Shown here: one piece after another, positions 7,888 to 17,933 of the stretch
How positions within the stretch are numbered: the stretch's first letter is position 1
Layout of the letters: each line of letters opens with the position of its first letter
Assembly (NCBI GenBank): GCA_016183865.1
Contig: JACPDT010000317.1
Coordinates: 1-32,766, forward strand
Source of the DNA: Armatimonadota bacterium
GTDB lineage: Bacteria; Vulcanimicrobiota; JACPDT01
Direction of reading: 5' to 3'
Length of the DNA: 32,766 bases
Position numbers and translations under genes: made by a program
The notes under the pieces: generated by a model
Database searches by the model: none
Told to the model about the DNA's origin: nothing
Seen by the model: only the letters and a program-made list of their open reading frames with translations

Positions 7888-9305
7888 TCTTCCTTAAGCG
7901 CTGTCACCAGTTTTTGTGCCGATGCCTTGGCATCCCCGAAAAGCATCCTGCATTTTGGATCATAATACAGCTCATTGTCAATTCCCGCGAAGCCGGGCTT
8001 CATGCTGCGCTTCATGATGATGATGTTCTTGGCGTGATCCACATTCAGAATCGGCATACCATAGATGGGACTTTGAGGGTTGCTTCGGGCGGCAGGGTTC
8101 GTGACATCATTGGCGCCGATGACCAGGGCCACATCGGTGCGCTCAAAGTCGTCATTGATCTGGTCCATTTCCAGAAGCTTGTCATAGGGGACATCGGCTT
8201 CCGCAAGAAGTACATTCATATGACCCGGCATGCGCCCCGCCACAGGATGGATTGCATATCGCACCTCAACCCCTTTTGCCTCCAGGAGATCCCCTAATTC
8301 CCTTACGGAGTGCTGCGCCTGGGCCACAGCCATTCCATAGCCTGGGACAATAATTACACTGCGGGAATAGGCCATGAGGGTGGACGCATCGTCGGCAGAG
8401 ATCTCCTTGATGACAACCCCTGCCGGACCCGCTACAACGCCTGCTTTGCCGTCGGTTCCGAAACCGCTGAAAAGGACATTGCCGATGGAGCGGTTCATGG
8501 CTTTGCTCATCAGGTGCGTCAGAAGTGCGCCCGATGCTCCCACAAGGGTGCCGCTTATGATCAGAATGTTGTTGTGAAGTTGAAATCCTGTAGCGGCAGC
8601 GGCAAGACCTGTGCAGGAGTTGAGAAGAGAGATTACCACAGGCATATCGGCGCCGCCGATGGGGATGACCCCAAGGACGCCTATGAGGAGGGCGCAGCCA
8701 CCCAGGACCAGAAAAAGGGTCTGATTGTGCGGACCGGCCACCTGCGAGGCGGCCAGGCCCAGAATGCCCAGGAACACAAGGCCATTCACGGCGTTCTGCC
8801 CCGGAAAGAGCAAGGGTCGGCCAGGGAGGATCTCCTGGAGCTTTCCAAAGGCGATGAGGCTTCCTGTAAAGGAGATGGACCCGATGATCGTCCCAAACAT
8901 TATGGAAAGAGCGTTCACGAGAGGCAGATGCTCACCTGTTGCCGCCGCGTGCAGGAATTCCGCCGCCGAGACAACCGCCGCTGCGCCGCCTCCGACGCCA
9001 TTGTAAAGAGCCACCATTTGCGGCATGGCGGTCATTTTCACTTTATAGGCGGTGACGGCGCCTGCGATTCCGCCTATGGCGATACCCAGCGCGATCAGGC
9101 CGATGTTGAGGGTCTGGTGGGTTTTCACGATATTCAGAACCGCGGGACTGGACAGGGTCGCTGCAAGGGCGATGAGCATGCCGATGGTTGCGACCCGGTT
9201 GCCCAGGCGCGCCGTGGCGGGCGAGCTGAGCTGGCGCAGGCCCAAGATAAAAAGAATCCCTGCCACGAGATAAGCCAGTGCGATGGCAATATGAAGCAAG
9301 TCCAC
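7884..9305 (-). CDS. pntB: NAD(P) transhydrogenase subunit beta
   Basis: Motifs VEVRYAIHPVAGRMPGHMNVLLAEADVPYDKLLEMDQINDDFERTDVALVIGANDVTNPAA, IYGMPILNVDHAKNIIIMKRSM, GYAGIDN-like PGFAGIDNELY. Confidence 0.97.
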   Translation of the reverse strand: MDLLHIAIALAYLVAGILFILGLRQLSSPATARLGNRVATIGMLIALAATLSSPAVLNIVKTHQTLNIGLIALGIAIGGIAGAVTAYKVKMTAMPQMVALYNGVGGGAAAVVSAAEFLHAAATGEHLPLVNALSIMFGTIIGSISFTGSLIAFGKLQEILPGRPLLFPGQNAVNGLVFLGILGLAASQVAGPHNQTLFLVLGGCALLIGVLGVIPIGGADMPVVISLLNSCTGLAAAATGFQLHNNILIISGTLVGASGALLTHLMSKAMNRSIGNVLFSGFGTDGKAGVVAGPAGVVIKEISADDASTLMAYSRSVIIVPGYGMAVAQAQHSVRELGDLLEAKGVEVRYAIHPVAGRMPGHMNVLLAEADVPYDKLLEMDQINDDFERTDVALVIGANDVTNPAARSNPQSPIYGMPILNVDHAKNIIIMKRSMKPGFAGIDNELYYDPKCRMLFGDAKASAQKLVTALKEE

Positions 9306-9601
9306 TAGCGGGCACCCCCTGGTTTCTTTTTGAACATCTGGAGCATCCTGTCGGTAACGAGAAAGCCCCCCGCCACGTTCATCGCACCGAACATCACGGC
9401 TATGAAGCCCAAAGCGAGCTGAAGATTGGTCTGGGCCGTTGCGGTGACCAGAATTCCGCCCACCAGAACGATGCCGTGAATGGCATTGCTTCCCGACATA
9501 AGCGGAGTGTGAAGAATCGTCGGAACTTTGGAGATGACCTCAAACCCCACAAAGACAGCAAGACAGAATACGTAGAGCTCAGCCAGGAGTTGCTCGTTCA
9601 T
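9305..9601 (-). CDS. pntAB: NAD(P) transhydrogenase subunit alpha, membrane part
   Basis: VFCLAVFVGFEVISKVPTILHTPLMSGSNAIHGIVLVGG; overlaps both pntB and pntAA ends. Confidence 0.95.
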   Translation of the reverse strand: MNEQLLAELYVFCLAVFVGFEVISKVPTILHTPLMSGSNAIHGIVLVGGILVTATAQTNLQLALGFIAVMFGAMNVAGGFLVTDRMLQMFKKKPGGAR

Positions 9602-10770
9602 GATGCCCCCTTCACGGAAGCGCCTTCGAGTTTTGCCCTCGTCTGCTCGTGCAGGATCTTTCCTTCATGTGTCAGGCAGGTGTCGCGAATGATCTCATCC
9701 TCAAAATTGAGATTCAGTTCCCCTTCTTTCACCATGTTCAGGAGAAATGCGGCCATATTGCGTGAATACATCTGACTGGCATGGTAGGGGAGGGAGGCGG
9801 GAAGATTCAGAGGTCCCATTATCAGGACACCGTGGCGGACCACGTCCTCTCCTGCTTTTGAAAGAGGGCAGTTTCCTCCTGCCTCGGAAGCCAGGTCCAC
9901 AATCACAGACCCCGGTTTCATGTCCTTCACCATTTCTTCGGTCACAAGGACCGGAGCAGGCTTCCCGGGAATCAATGCCGTTGTGATGACCACATCCGCA
10001 TCTTTCACGTGTTTGTGGATCAGCTCTCTTTCCAGACGGACATGCTCCGGAGAAAGCTCCTTGGCATAGCCCCCGGCATCCTGAGTGTCCTCATGACCAA
10101 GATCCACTTCCAGGAATCGCGCTCCAAGGCTCTGAACCTGCTCCCTGACAACAGGGCGAACATCAAAAGCCTCGACAACGGCCCCAAGACGCTTTGCTGT
10201 GGCAATGGCCTGGAGCCCCGCCACCCCTGCGCCAAGTACCATCGCCTTGGCGGGGCGCACCGTGCCGGCTGCCGTCATGAACATGGGAAAGAATCTAGGC
10301 AAAGCGTTCGCTGCCGTGAGCACCGCCTTGTACCCAGCCACTGTGCTCATGGATGAAAGGGCATCCATGCTCTGGGCCCTGGTGATGCGTGGGATCGCAT
10401 CCATGCTGAAAGCCGTGACCCCTCTCTCGGCCAGTTGTTTCACAAGATCAGGATTGGTGAGAGGCTGAAGAAAAGCGACCAGGGCGGATCCCTTGGGAAG
10501 GAGGTCCATCTCATGCTTCCCCAGAGCTTGATTCGGCAAGGGTTTTTGGATTTTCAGGACAAGCTCCGCCTGTTGATACAGTTTTGCAGTATCGGCCACA
10601 ATTGCGGCCCCGGCTTCCTGATAAGCAGTATCAGGGAAGCCTGCCTGCTCTCCGGCCCCGGCCTCTACCAGGACCTCCAGCTTGGCCGAAACGAATTTGG
10701 CAACCGTTTCAGGCACAAGCGAAACCCGCCTCTCCCCTGATGCGATTTCCTTGGGGACAGCCACCTTCAT
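9598..10770 (-). CDS. pntAA: NAD(P) transhydrogenase subunit alpha, soluble NAD-binding part
   Basis: MKVAVPKEIASGERRVSLVPETVAKF start at 10770 with AGGAGG SD; MVLGAGVAGLQAIATAKRLGAVVEAFDVRP; PAPVLVTEEMVKDMKPGSVIVDLASEAGGNC. Confidence 0.95.
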   Translation of the reverse strand: MKVAVPKEIASGERRVSLVPETVAKFVSAKLEVLVEAGAGEQAGFPDTAYQEAGAAIVADTAKLYQQAELVLKIQKPLPNQALGKHEMDLLPKGSALVAFLQPLTNPDLVKQLAERGVTAFSMDAIPRITRAQSMDALSSMSTVAGYKAVLTAANALPRFFPMFMTAAGTVRPAKAMVLGAGVAGLQAIATAKRLGAVVEAFDVRPVVREQVQSLGARFLEVDLGHEDTQDAGGYAKELSPEHVRLERELIHKHVKDADVVITTALIPGKPAPVLVTEEMVKDMKPGSVIVDLASEAGGNCPLSKAGEDVVRHGVLIMGPLNLPASLPYHASQMYSRNMAAFLLNMVKEGELNLNFEDEIIRDTCLTHEGKILHEQTRAKLEGASVKGAS

Positions 10771-10953
10771 CTTTGCGCCTCCTTTAGTGGCTCCTGACAC
10801 GAATCCCATCACGCCTTGGCGAGTCGCATCCATTGCCAAATCACTGACGCTATTCATGTCGTGGGCCACTTAGCCTTGCAGCCCTCTTCCCTCAGTGAGT
10901 CAATGGGGTTATTCTTACATCAATCTTGGCATTCCTGCAACCGGAAGAGCCGT

Positions 10954-11000
10954 AATTCACCACCTCCCCCTCGAAGGGGGAGGGCAGGTTGTGGTGGATT
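10954..11000. repeat. Two-part inverted repeat in divergent pntAA/VKOR intergenic region
   Basis: Inner CTCCCCCT (10964-10971) CGA AGGGGGAG (10975-10982); outer AATTCACCAC (10954-10963)/GTGGTGGATT (10991-11000), 9/10 complementary. Confidence 0.6.
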
Positions 11001-11040
11001 CTGGAGGACGAGAAGAGGGGAGGGGGAAAAGAGAAATGAT

Positions 11041-11460
11041 ATGAGTTATTTCATTTTTGTTCTCGCATTTCTTGGCTTCTATATAGCGGCTTATTTCTGG
11101 CTTGTCGGCCGTGGGCTGCTGAAACAAGACAACCGGATTGTTCCTTCGTTTTGCAGGCTCCATGAGGGTACGTGCAGGAAAGTGCTTGAAACGGGCTATG
11201 CCAGTATTTTCGGGGTTCAGAACTCCTTCCTGGGGATCATTTACTATAGCGCCGTATTGATCGCCCTTGGAACGGGACAATGGCTCACACACTGGGTGTC
11301 GGCCGCCCTTGCAGCGGTAAGCTGGTTCACGACGGCCGTCAGCCTGTACCTGATCCATGCCCTTTTCTACAGGATCAAAGTCCCATGCCCCTTGTGTCTT
11401 GTGAGCCACGGGATCAATCTGGCTCTTGCAATAGCCTTGACCTTTGCCGCCACTCATTGA
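11041..11460 (+). CDS. Vitamin K epoxide reductase (VKOR) family protein
   Basis: ATG at 11041 (ORF opens upstream). FCRLHEGTCRKVLETGYASIFGVQNSFLGIIYYSAVL...YRIKVPCPLCLVSHGINLALAI: loop cysteine pair plus CPLC in a small TM protein. Confidence 0.85.
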   Translation: MSYFIFVLAFLGFYIAAYFWLVGRGLLKQDNRIVPSFCRLHEGTCRKVLETGYASIFGVQNSFLGIIYYSAVLIALGTGQWLTHWVSAALAAVSWFTTAVSLYLIHALFYRIKVPCPLCLVSHGINLALAIALTFAATH

Positions 11461-11475
11461 CTCAAGCTACAAGCA

Positions 11476-11497
11476 GGACAGGCGTCCCGCCCTGTCT
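11476..11497. terminator. Bidirectional hairpin between convergent VKOR and NHL genes
   Basis: GACAGG (11477-11482) ... CCTGTC (11491-11496), loop CGTCCCGC; 35-nt convergent gap. Confidence 0.45.
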
Positions 11498-13007
11498 ACC
11501 GTGGCGATCCGGCCCTGCCTGCGGTCTCCAGAACCTTCGGTTCCAGAGTCTTGACTGTCCCTGTTTTGAGGTCGGCGATCCTCACGGCATGATTGCCTGT
11601 GTCTGCTATATACAGGCATCCGCAAGCCGCACTCAGACCCTCGGGCGAGTCGAGCAACGGACTTTCTCCGTCGCGAAATCCCCTTTCCCCTGTTCCCAGA
11701 TACGTGACCGACTCCCCTGTAAAGTCGGAGAGTTTCTTGATCTTGTTGTTATAAGTGTCCGCCACGTATATGATACCATCATGCCAGGAAACTCCGGATG
11801 GATGCTGCAGGCGCACTTCCGCTCCTGCCCCGTCCCTGTCACCGAATTCCAGGAAACCGTTCCCCACAAGGGTCTCCACTCTCCCGCCGGGATTGGGGTC
11901 GGCCCTTCGAAGGGAGCTGGTTTCGCTGTCGGCAAAGTACAGCCTTGCTCCATCTGTTGTAATGCCGCTCGGTTGCGCCAGGGCACAGGCGCCGAGGGGC
12001 CCGTCTATCCTGGCTTCAAGGCCGGCGCCTATCAGAGGGGATGCGATGCCTGTTTCCAGATCCAGAAGCCAGATCTGGTTGGTTCCTGCCATGGCGATAT
12101 AGAGCATTCCCCCGCACAAAGTAAGATCCCAGGGAGAGCTGAGCCTGATCTGTGTTCCCGGACCGGTCTGATGTCCTCCAAGCGCTCGCTTGCCTGTTCC
12201 TGCAATCGTTCCGACCCTTCGGGTCCGGAGATCCAGCATCCGGATGGCGTGGTTTTCCGTGTCCGCCACATACAGGGTATCGCCGGCCAGGGCAAGACCC
12301 TGGGGCCGGTTGAATCGTGCTTCCTCGAAGCTTCCGTCTTTGAAGTCTGCCGTTGCGGTTCCGGCCGTGTCCTGCACGACCCCATCGGGAAGAGAAAGAA
12401 TCACGATTCGGTTGTGGTTGGAGTCGGACACGAACAGCCTCCCGCCGTCAGGCTCGGCGAGAACTTTGCCTGGAAAAGAGAAGATGGAATCATGGATGTC
12501 GTTCCTCTCCTGGATTGCGTCCAGCCGCTTGCGGGAAAGTTGTCCTCTTCGCTCGAAGCTGCGTGCCGTTTCGGCGATCATCTCGTCGAGGACGCCGTGG
12601 GATCTCTCTCCAGAGATGCGCTCCACAATGTTCCCTGCGAGATCAATCAGAATCAGGGTTGGTCGGACCTGAACCTCATACCGGTTCCAGAGGATTCGTT
12701 CAGGATCGCTGACAACGGGATGGGCGATTTCGTATCGCAGGACAGCCTTTCGGACATTCTCGGTGAGCCTCTCGGCGGGGAATTTGGCCGAATGAACTCC
12801 AATTGCAAGCAGCTCTTCCCTGTACCTGCTCTCCAGTTTCCGCAGATCGGTCAGGATGTGCAAAGAGGCAACGGAACCGTAAGTCCAGAAATGAAGGAGA
12901 ACGACCTTACCTCGCAGATCCCTCAGTGTCAGAGGCTGACTTACATTCAGCCACTCAAGCCCCTCAGGGAACTCGATGGCCGGTACTTTCCATACTTCCT
13001 GCAACAT
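11496..13007 (-). CDS. NHLRC2-like protein: thioredoxin-like N-domain + NHL-repeat beta-propeller
   Basis: LRGKVVLLHFWTYGSVASLHILTDLRKLESRYREELLAIGVHSAKFPAE (thioredoxin-like) followed by repeated RPQGLALAGDTLYVADTENHAIRMLDL type NHL repeats. Confidence 0.85.
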   Translation of the reverse strand: MLQEVWKVPAIEFPEGLEWLNVSQPLTLRDLRGKVVLLHFWTYGSVASLHILTDLRKLESRYREELLAIGVHSAKFPAERLTENVRKAVLRYEIAHPVVSDPERILWNRYEVQVRPTLILIDLAGNIVERISGERSHGVLDEMIAETARSFERRGQLSRKRLDAIQERNDIHDSIFSFPGKVLAEPDGGRLFVSDSNHNRIVILSLPDGVVQDTAGTATADFKDGSFEEARFNRPQGLALAGDTLYVADTENHAIRMLDLRTRRVGTIAGTGKRALGGHQTGPGTQIRLSSPWDLTLCGGMLYIAMAGTNQIWLLDLETGIASPLIGAGLEARIDGPLGACALAQPSGITTDGARLYFADSETSSLRRADPNPGGRVETLVGNGFLEFGDRDGAGAEVRLQHPSGVSWHDGIIYVADTYNNKIKKLSDFTGESVTYLGTGERGFRDGESPLLDSPEGLSAACGCLYIADTGNHAVRIADLKTGTVKTLEPKVLETAGRAGSPR

Positions 13008-13043
13008 CGGTCAACACCACCCCGGAAATTCCTTTGGCGGGCA

Positions 13044-13475
13044 TCAGGGATAGGCGGCCCTGTCTCTTTCCCCGTAATTCACAAGCTCAAGCAGATTTCC
13101 GCTGGGATCCAGGAAGTAGCAGCATTGATGGTCTCCCCACTCTATCGGCCCATGGGTGGGGACTTTGTTTTCATTGAAAAGAAAGCGAAAACGTTCAAAA
13201 TCATCATTCTCCACCAGGAAAGCGTGATGAGGCTTTCCCAGGGGGTTCAGGATGAGATCGGCATTGATCTTGTCCATGTAAGGGGCGTGAAAGATGCCCA
13301 TGTTCTGATGTCCGCACCGCAGCAGAATCTGGTCTGGAAGTCTGAGCTCAATGGTCATTCCCAGGAGTCCGCAGTAAAATCGTTCCGATTCCGCCAGATC
13401 CCTCACGGGCATTCCCCAGTGATCCAGCCCCAGGACTCTGACCCTTGCTTCCGTTCGCTCCCGCAAAAGACTCAT
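13044..13475 (-). CDS. VOC (glyoxalase/bleomycin resistance/dioxygenase) family protein
   Basis: VLGLDHWGMPVRDLAESERFYCGLLGMTIELR ... CYFLDPSGNLLELVNYG. Confidence 0.85.
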   Translation of the reverse strand: MSLLRERTEARVRVLGLDHWGMPVRDLAESERFYCGLLGMTIELRLPDQILLRCGHQNMGIFHAPYMDKINADLILNPLGKPHHAFLVENDDFERFRFLFNENKVPTHGPIEWGDHQCCYFLDPSGNLLELVNYGERDRAAYP

Positions 13476-13554
13476 GGCCCATCACCCGACCTTCCGCTGA
13501 AATAGGGTAAAAAGGATGTCCTTAGTATGATTTTACCAGAAAAGGGAAAAGAAG

Positions 13555-15360
13555 TCAAGAATCTGTTTTCAATTTTCTGCGCCAGTGGAGGAAGGAATCC
13601 AGCAGAATGGTCACAGTCAAGGCCATCATTACGGCGGTCAGAATCGAATTCAGGGCGCCTATCAGTGCGGTTTCGGGCTTCCATGTCTGGGGTAGGAAGA
13701 TCTCAATAATACTGCGGTAGCCGGCGGTTAGTGTCGTTGTCGCCACGAAGGACATGGGCAGCAAAGTTACCCAGACATAGCGGGTCTTGCCCTCATTGAC
13801 CAGTACGGTCGTTCCCACACATAGGGCCACAACGGCGAGCAACTGGTTCGCGGTTCCGAACATGGGCCAGATTGTCGAAATGGTTCCTGTCAGGATGAAA
13901 TAGGACCACAAGACTACTATGACCGCGCTGGACAGGACGGTTCCAGGCAGCCAGTCCGTGCGCTCAAAAGGCTTCCATTTCCTCCCTACGAACTCCTGAA
14001 GAATAAAGCGCGCCACCCGGGTTCCCGTATCTATTGTGGTGAGAATGAACAGGGCCTCAAACATGATGGCGAAATGGTACCAGAGATCCATCACTCTTGG
14101 GAGGAATGGAACCTTGCTGAAGATTTGGGCCATCCCCACAGCCAGGGAGACTGCGCCTCCGGTGCGTCCCGCCAGCTCCTCCCCGACCTGTTTGGAGAGA
14201 AGGGCGAGGTTTTCCGGGTGCATCCCCAGTGTCTCGAAGGCGGCCTTCGGGACATTTATGGCAAAATAGTCTCCTGGGAAGAGGGAACATGCGGCGATCA
14301 GGGACATGATGCCCACAAATCCCTCGCAGAGCATGGCGCCATAACCGATGATCCTGGCATCCGATTCCCGATTGATCATCTTGGGAGTGGTCCCGGAGCC
14401 CACAAGGGCATGGAAGCCGGAAATCGCCCCACAGGCGATGGTGATGAATACAAAGGGAAAGACCTTTCCGGGGATGATCGGTCCTCCTCCTGCCGTGAAT
14501 TCGGTCAGAGGGGGCATTCGAAGCTCCGGCGCCACGATGACGACTCCGAGAGCGAGAAGGCCGATGGTTCCGATCTTCATGAAGGCAGAGAGATAATCCC
14601 GAGGACACAGGAGCATCCAGACGGGGAGGATGGATGCGGTGAAGCCATACACTCCCATTGCTATCGTAAGCTGAGTGTCGTTCATGGTGAGAAAATGACC
14701 CATCCGGGTGCCAGGGATGTATTTGCCTGCCACAACGGCAATGACCAGAAGGATCACGCCGATCACGGTTCCTTCCGTGATTTTCCCTTTCCGGAACCGG
14801 TACATGTAAAGGCCCATAAAAAGGGCGATCGGTATGGTGAGCCCCACTGTGAATACACCCCAGGGGCTTTTCATCAAAGCCATCACAACCACTTTGCCAA
14901 GGCCCGCAAGGGCGATGACTACGATAAACAGGATCGCAATGGATGCTATCGTTCCTGAAAGGGGACTGATTTCCGATCTGGCGATCTCTGCGAGAGACTT
15001 TCCCTTGCGTCGCATGGACGAGGCCAGGATGATGAAGTCGTGGACCGCGCCGCCGAGACACACCCCGATCAAGATCCACAGGAATCCCGGAAGAAAGCCG
15101 AACTGGGCAGCCAGCACCGGACCGATGAGGGGACCGGCCCCTGTGATGGCCGCAAAATGATGCCCGAAAAGGACCCAGCGGTGGGTGGGATAGTAGTTGT
15201 GTCCATCGTAAAGCGTGTGGGAAGGGGTCTCCCGGGCATCGTCCAGAACCAGGAGCCTTGTCGCGATAAAGGCAGAGTAGTACCTGTAGGCGACAGCCAT
15301 GACGCACAAAGTGCCTAAAACGATGGGAAGCGCGTTCGTAGTCTCACCCCTGTTCCACAC
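13555..15360 (-). CDS. cstA: Carbon starvation protein CstA family (peptide/pyruvate transporter)
   Basis: [86 protein letters not shown] start at 15360. Confidence 0.93.
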   Translation of the reverse strand: MWNRGETTNALPIVLGTLCVMAVAYRYYSAFIATRLLVLDDARETPSHTLYDGHNYYPTHRWVLFGHHFAAITGAGPLIGPVLAAQFGFLPGFLWILIGVCLGGAVHDFIILASSMRRKGKSLAEIARSEISPLSGTIASIAILFIVVIALAGLGKVVVMALMKSPWGVFTVGLTIPIALFMGLYMYRFRKGKITEGTVIGVILLVIAVVAGKYIPGTRMGHFLTMNDTQLTIAMGVYGFTASILPVWMLLCPRDYLSAFMKIGTIGLLALGVVIVAPELRMPPLTEFTAGGGPIIPGKVFPFVFITIACGAISGFHALVGSGTTPKMINRESDARIIGYGAMLCEGFVGIMSLIAACSLFPGDYFAINVPKAAFETLGMHPENLALLSKQVGEELAGRTGGAVSLAVGMAQIFSKVPFLPRVMDLWYHFAIMFEALFILTTIDTGTRVARFILQEFVGRKWKPFERTDWLPGTVLSSAVIVVLWSYFILTGTISTIWPMFGTANQLLAVVALCVGTTVLVNEGKTRYVWVTLLPMSFVATTTLTAGYRSIIEIFLPQTWKPETALIGALNSILTAVMMALTVTILLDSFLHWRRKLKTDS

Positions 15361-15401
15361 AGGGGTTTCGAGGAAACAGGGAACAGTCCTCTGAAAAAGA
15401 T

Positions 15402-15431
15402 TTGCGGGACCGTCAGAGGACGGTCCCGCAA
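15402..15431 (-). terminator. Strong intrinsic terminator downstream of peroxiredoxin gene
   Basis: Perfect 13-bp inverted repeat TTGCGGGACCGTC-AGAG-GACGGTCCCGCAA; followed on the minus strand by ATCTTTTTC. Confidence 0.8.
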
Positions 15432-15454
15432 GTCGTGGAAGTGCTGCCGGATGT

Positions 15455-16591
15455 TCAGACTCCTGTGAGAACCTTCTCCTTTTCCAGGTTCTTGTAGCAC
15501 AAGTAGAAGTCTTTCATCTCGTATTCCTTGTGCCCAAAACGATCCTGCACATCCTTCATCTGTTTCGGTGCGGGAACAACAACCTTGTCGCCAGGTTTCC
15601 AGTTCACAGGCAGCGCAACTGCATGCCTGTCTGCAGTCTGCAGAGCGGTCACGAGCCGGAGGACCTCGTCCACGTTCCTTCCCGCGTTCATGGGGTAGTA
15701 AATGATCGCTCTGATCGTTTTCTTCGGGTCAATCACGAAAAGGGCGCGCACTGTGGCTGTGCTGCTCGCCCCCGGGTGAATCATCCCATACAACCTTGAC
15801 ACTCTCATGTCGCTGTCTGCAATCAGGGGGAAGGGAATCTCAATTCCCAGCTTTTCCTTCAAGTTCTGGACCCAGGCCAGGTGGGCGTGGATGCTGTCAA
15901 CACTTATGCCTATGATCCTGGTTTGAATCTTCTCGAAATCATTGACCCGGCGGGCGAATTCGGTGAGCTCTGTGGCACATATGGGCGTGAAGTCCGCGGG
16001 ATGTGAGAAAAGGACCACCCAGTTATTCCCTTGCCATTCGTGAAATTTCATCTCAAGGGAAAGGGTGGTGGCTGCCGTAAAATCGGTGGCATAGTCGCCG
16101 ATCTTGGGAAGTGAGGCGCTCATCGGTGCGTAAGCCAGTGCGCCCATTTTTGCGCCGTTTCCGGCCATCTTCTCGACAAGGGGGGCAACGCCGAGTTGCT
16201 GCATGAGACCCTGTTCATCAATGTTCGACCAGTGCTCCACTATTTTGCCTCCGGAGCAGCGGGCAAGATGGGTTTCGGTCCAGGAGACCGGTTTCCCTGT
16301 GGGCGGAATGCCCATGAATGTTCCGAAATGGGTACCATGACACAGAATACGAAGAACTACTTTATCCTCTTCGGCCAATGCGTGCTCCACGACGTAATGC
16401 AAGTCGGGAAAAGCACTTCGCAGTATGGTCACGATCTGCTGGACTCCTTCCCTGCCTGGTGCAAGGCCGGGCATTCGCCAGTGGTCAACGAAATCGGGGG
16501 CAAAAAGCTCGTCAATAAGCTGCAAATTCCCCTTGTTGAAGACTTCCTCGGGGACGCGACGGGCCAGGGTTTTGTTTTGCTCTGCTGACAT
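15455..16591 (-). CDS. Fusion: SnoaL-like (ester cyclase) domain + Prx6-type peroxiredoxin
   Basis: aa ~1-140 SnoaL-like ([38 protein letters not shown]...[19 protein letters not shown]...[19 protein letters not shown]); aa ~160-378 peroxiredoxin ([89 protein letters not shown]). AGGAGG SD upstream. Confidence 0.88.
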   Translation of the reverse strand: MSAEQNKTLARRVPEEVFNKGNLQLIDELFAPDFVDHWRMPGLAPGREGVQQIVTILRSAFPDLHYVVEHALAEEDKVVLRILCHGTHFGTFMGIPPTGKPVSWTETHLARCSGGKIVEHWSNIDEQGLMQQLGVAPLVEKMAGNGAKMGALAYAPMSASLPKIGDYATDFTAATTLSLEMKFHEWQGNNWVVLFSHPADFTPICATELTEFARRVNDFEKIQTRIIGISVDSIHAHLAWVQNLKEKLGIEIPFPLIADSDMRVSRLYGMIHPGASSTATVRALFVIDPKKTIRAIIYYPMNAGRNVDEVLRLVTALQTADRHAVALPVNWKPGDKVVVPAPKQMKDVQDRFGHKEYEMKDFYLCYKNLEKEKVLTGV

Positions 16592-16654
16592 AGTATTACC
16601 TCCTGAAAAACTAGAATTTGGGTGGAACTTTCAACGAGATGCACAACAACCGGG

Positions 16655-17932
16655 TCAGGGGAAAAGTTCCCTTCCCATTGGTTGTCTTGAGGGGAGGGTT
16701 TCCCTCATCCTGATCGCCACAACCAGGCCGGAGAGAAGGGTGATGGCTGCGATGACATGGATGGCAGTCGCCATACCCAGGAGATCTGCTATGAGACCGG
16801 AGAGGAGGGCGCCTACGGCATATCCCAGGTCCCGCCACAGACGGTAGACACCCATGGATGTGGCGCGCCAACCTGGATGGGCCACATCTCCGATGCTGGC
16901 GAGGAGGACAGGATATACCATGGCGGTACCCAGACCCTGGAGCCCCGCGCCGATGATCCACCATCCATACTGAGGCATAAGGACAGTGAGCCAGATTCCC
17001 AAAGCCTGGACTCCCATGCCCGCTGCAATCAGCCATTTCCGTCCCAGCCAGTCGCTCAAGGGGCCTGTGATGAGCTGGAGAATCCCCCATGTTGCCGGAT
17101 AGACCGCTTTTATGACACCTATGGGGACAATGCCAAGGCCCAATGAGGCGAAGAAGAGGGGATAAATTCCCCAGGACATGCCGTCATTCAGGTTGTTCAC
17201 AAGCCCCGACTGGCTGCAGGCAGAGAGAGACGGCTCCTTCCATGTCGTCAATTTGAAGATTTCACCGAAAGAAAGGTCTCGTCCGTGTGCATTGTGAGCG
17301 ATCTCCCGCGCCTCCAGTCTGGCATGTCCCAATGTGTCACGGGAAAAGAAAGAGGACAGCAAGCCCGCGAGGACGATCCCGATTCCAAGATAAAAGGGGT
17401 GGGGTCGCAGTGACCAGGTGGCGCCGATGTAGCCCGTGAGCAGGGCCGTCAGTCCCACGGAAAGATATCCCGCAAATTCGTTCAGCCCCAGGGCAAGGCC
17501 TCTTTGTTTCGGTCCTACAAGGTCCACCTTCATGATGACCGTCATGGACCATGCAAGGGCCTGATTCACGCCGAGGAGGACATTGGCGACATCAAACCAG
17601 ATCCAGTTGTTTGCCCAGATAAGGATAAAGGGAACAGGGAGGCCGAAAAGCCAGCCAAGAACCAGAACTCTCTTCCTGCCCCAGGTTTCGGAAATTCTTG
17701 CCGCAAAAAGATTGCAGAGCGCTTTTACGATTCCAAAGCTTACGATGAAGGAGACGATTGCCGTCCTGGAGGTCAAGCCGAATTCCCGTTCTCCTATGAG
17801 GGGAACCACAGTGCGCTCCAGGCCCACCATGGCCCCCACAAAAGCATTGATCAGCACCAATAAAACGAACTGGTCCAGGTTTTCCTTGAGGCCCAGTCGG
17901 ATCGGCTCGGAATGGGGCGGGGAGGGTGGCAT
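16655..17932 (-). CDS. Major facilitator superfamily transporter
   Basis: 12-TM-like; VGLERTVVPLIGEREFGL, GRKRVLVLGWLFGLPVPFIL, ITGPLSDWLGRKWLIAAGMGVQALGIWL. Start MPPSPPHSEP at 17932 abuts the upstream MBL stop (ORF opens at 17983). Confidence 0.85.
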   Translation of the reverse strand: MPPSPPHSEPIRLGLKENLDQFVLLVLINAFVGAMVGLERTVVPLIGEREFGLTSRTAIVSFIVSFGIVKALCNLFAARISETWGRKRVLVLGWLFGLPVPFILIWANNWIWFDVANVLLGVNQALAWSMTVIMKVDLVGPKQRGLALGLNEFAGYLSVGLTALLTGYIGATWSLRPHPFYLGIGIVLAGLLSSFFSRDTLGHARLEAREIAHNAHGRDLSFGEIFKLTTWKEPSLSACSQSGLVNNLNDGMSWGIYPLFFASLGLGIVPIGVIKAVYPATWGILQLITGPLSDWLGRKWLIAAGMGVQALGIWLTVLMPQYGWWIIGAGLQGLGTAMVYPVLLASIGDVAHPGWRATSMGVYRLWRDLGYAVGALLSGLIADLLGMATAIHVIAAITLLSGLVVAIRMRETLPSRQPMGRELFP

Positions 17933-17933
17933 T

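Noticed and set aside
8310-9308. 332-aa plus-strand ORF
   Set aside because: Fully antisense to pntB, which has strong family motifs; typical GC-rich shadow ORF.
11280-13505. 741-aa plus-strand ORF
   Set aside because: Antisense shadow of the well-supported NHL/thioredoxin and VOC genes; composition is low-complexity shadow-like with no family motif.
14057-15307. 416-aa minus-strand ORF rich in His/Arg, and 14074..14958 plus-strand ORF
   Set aside because: Both are alternative-frame shadows of cstA.
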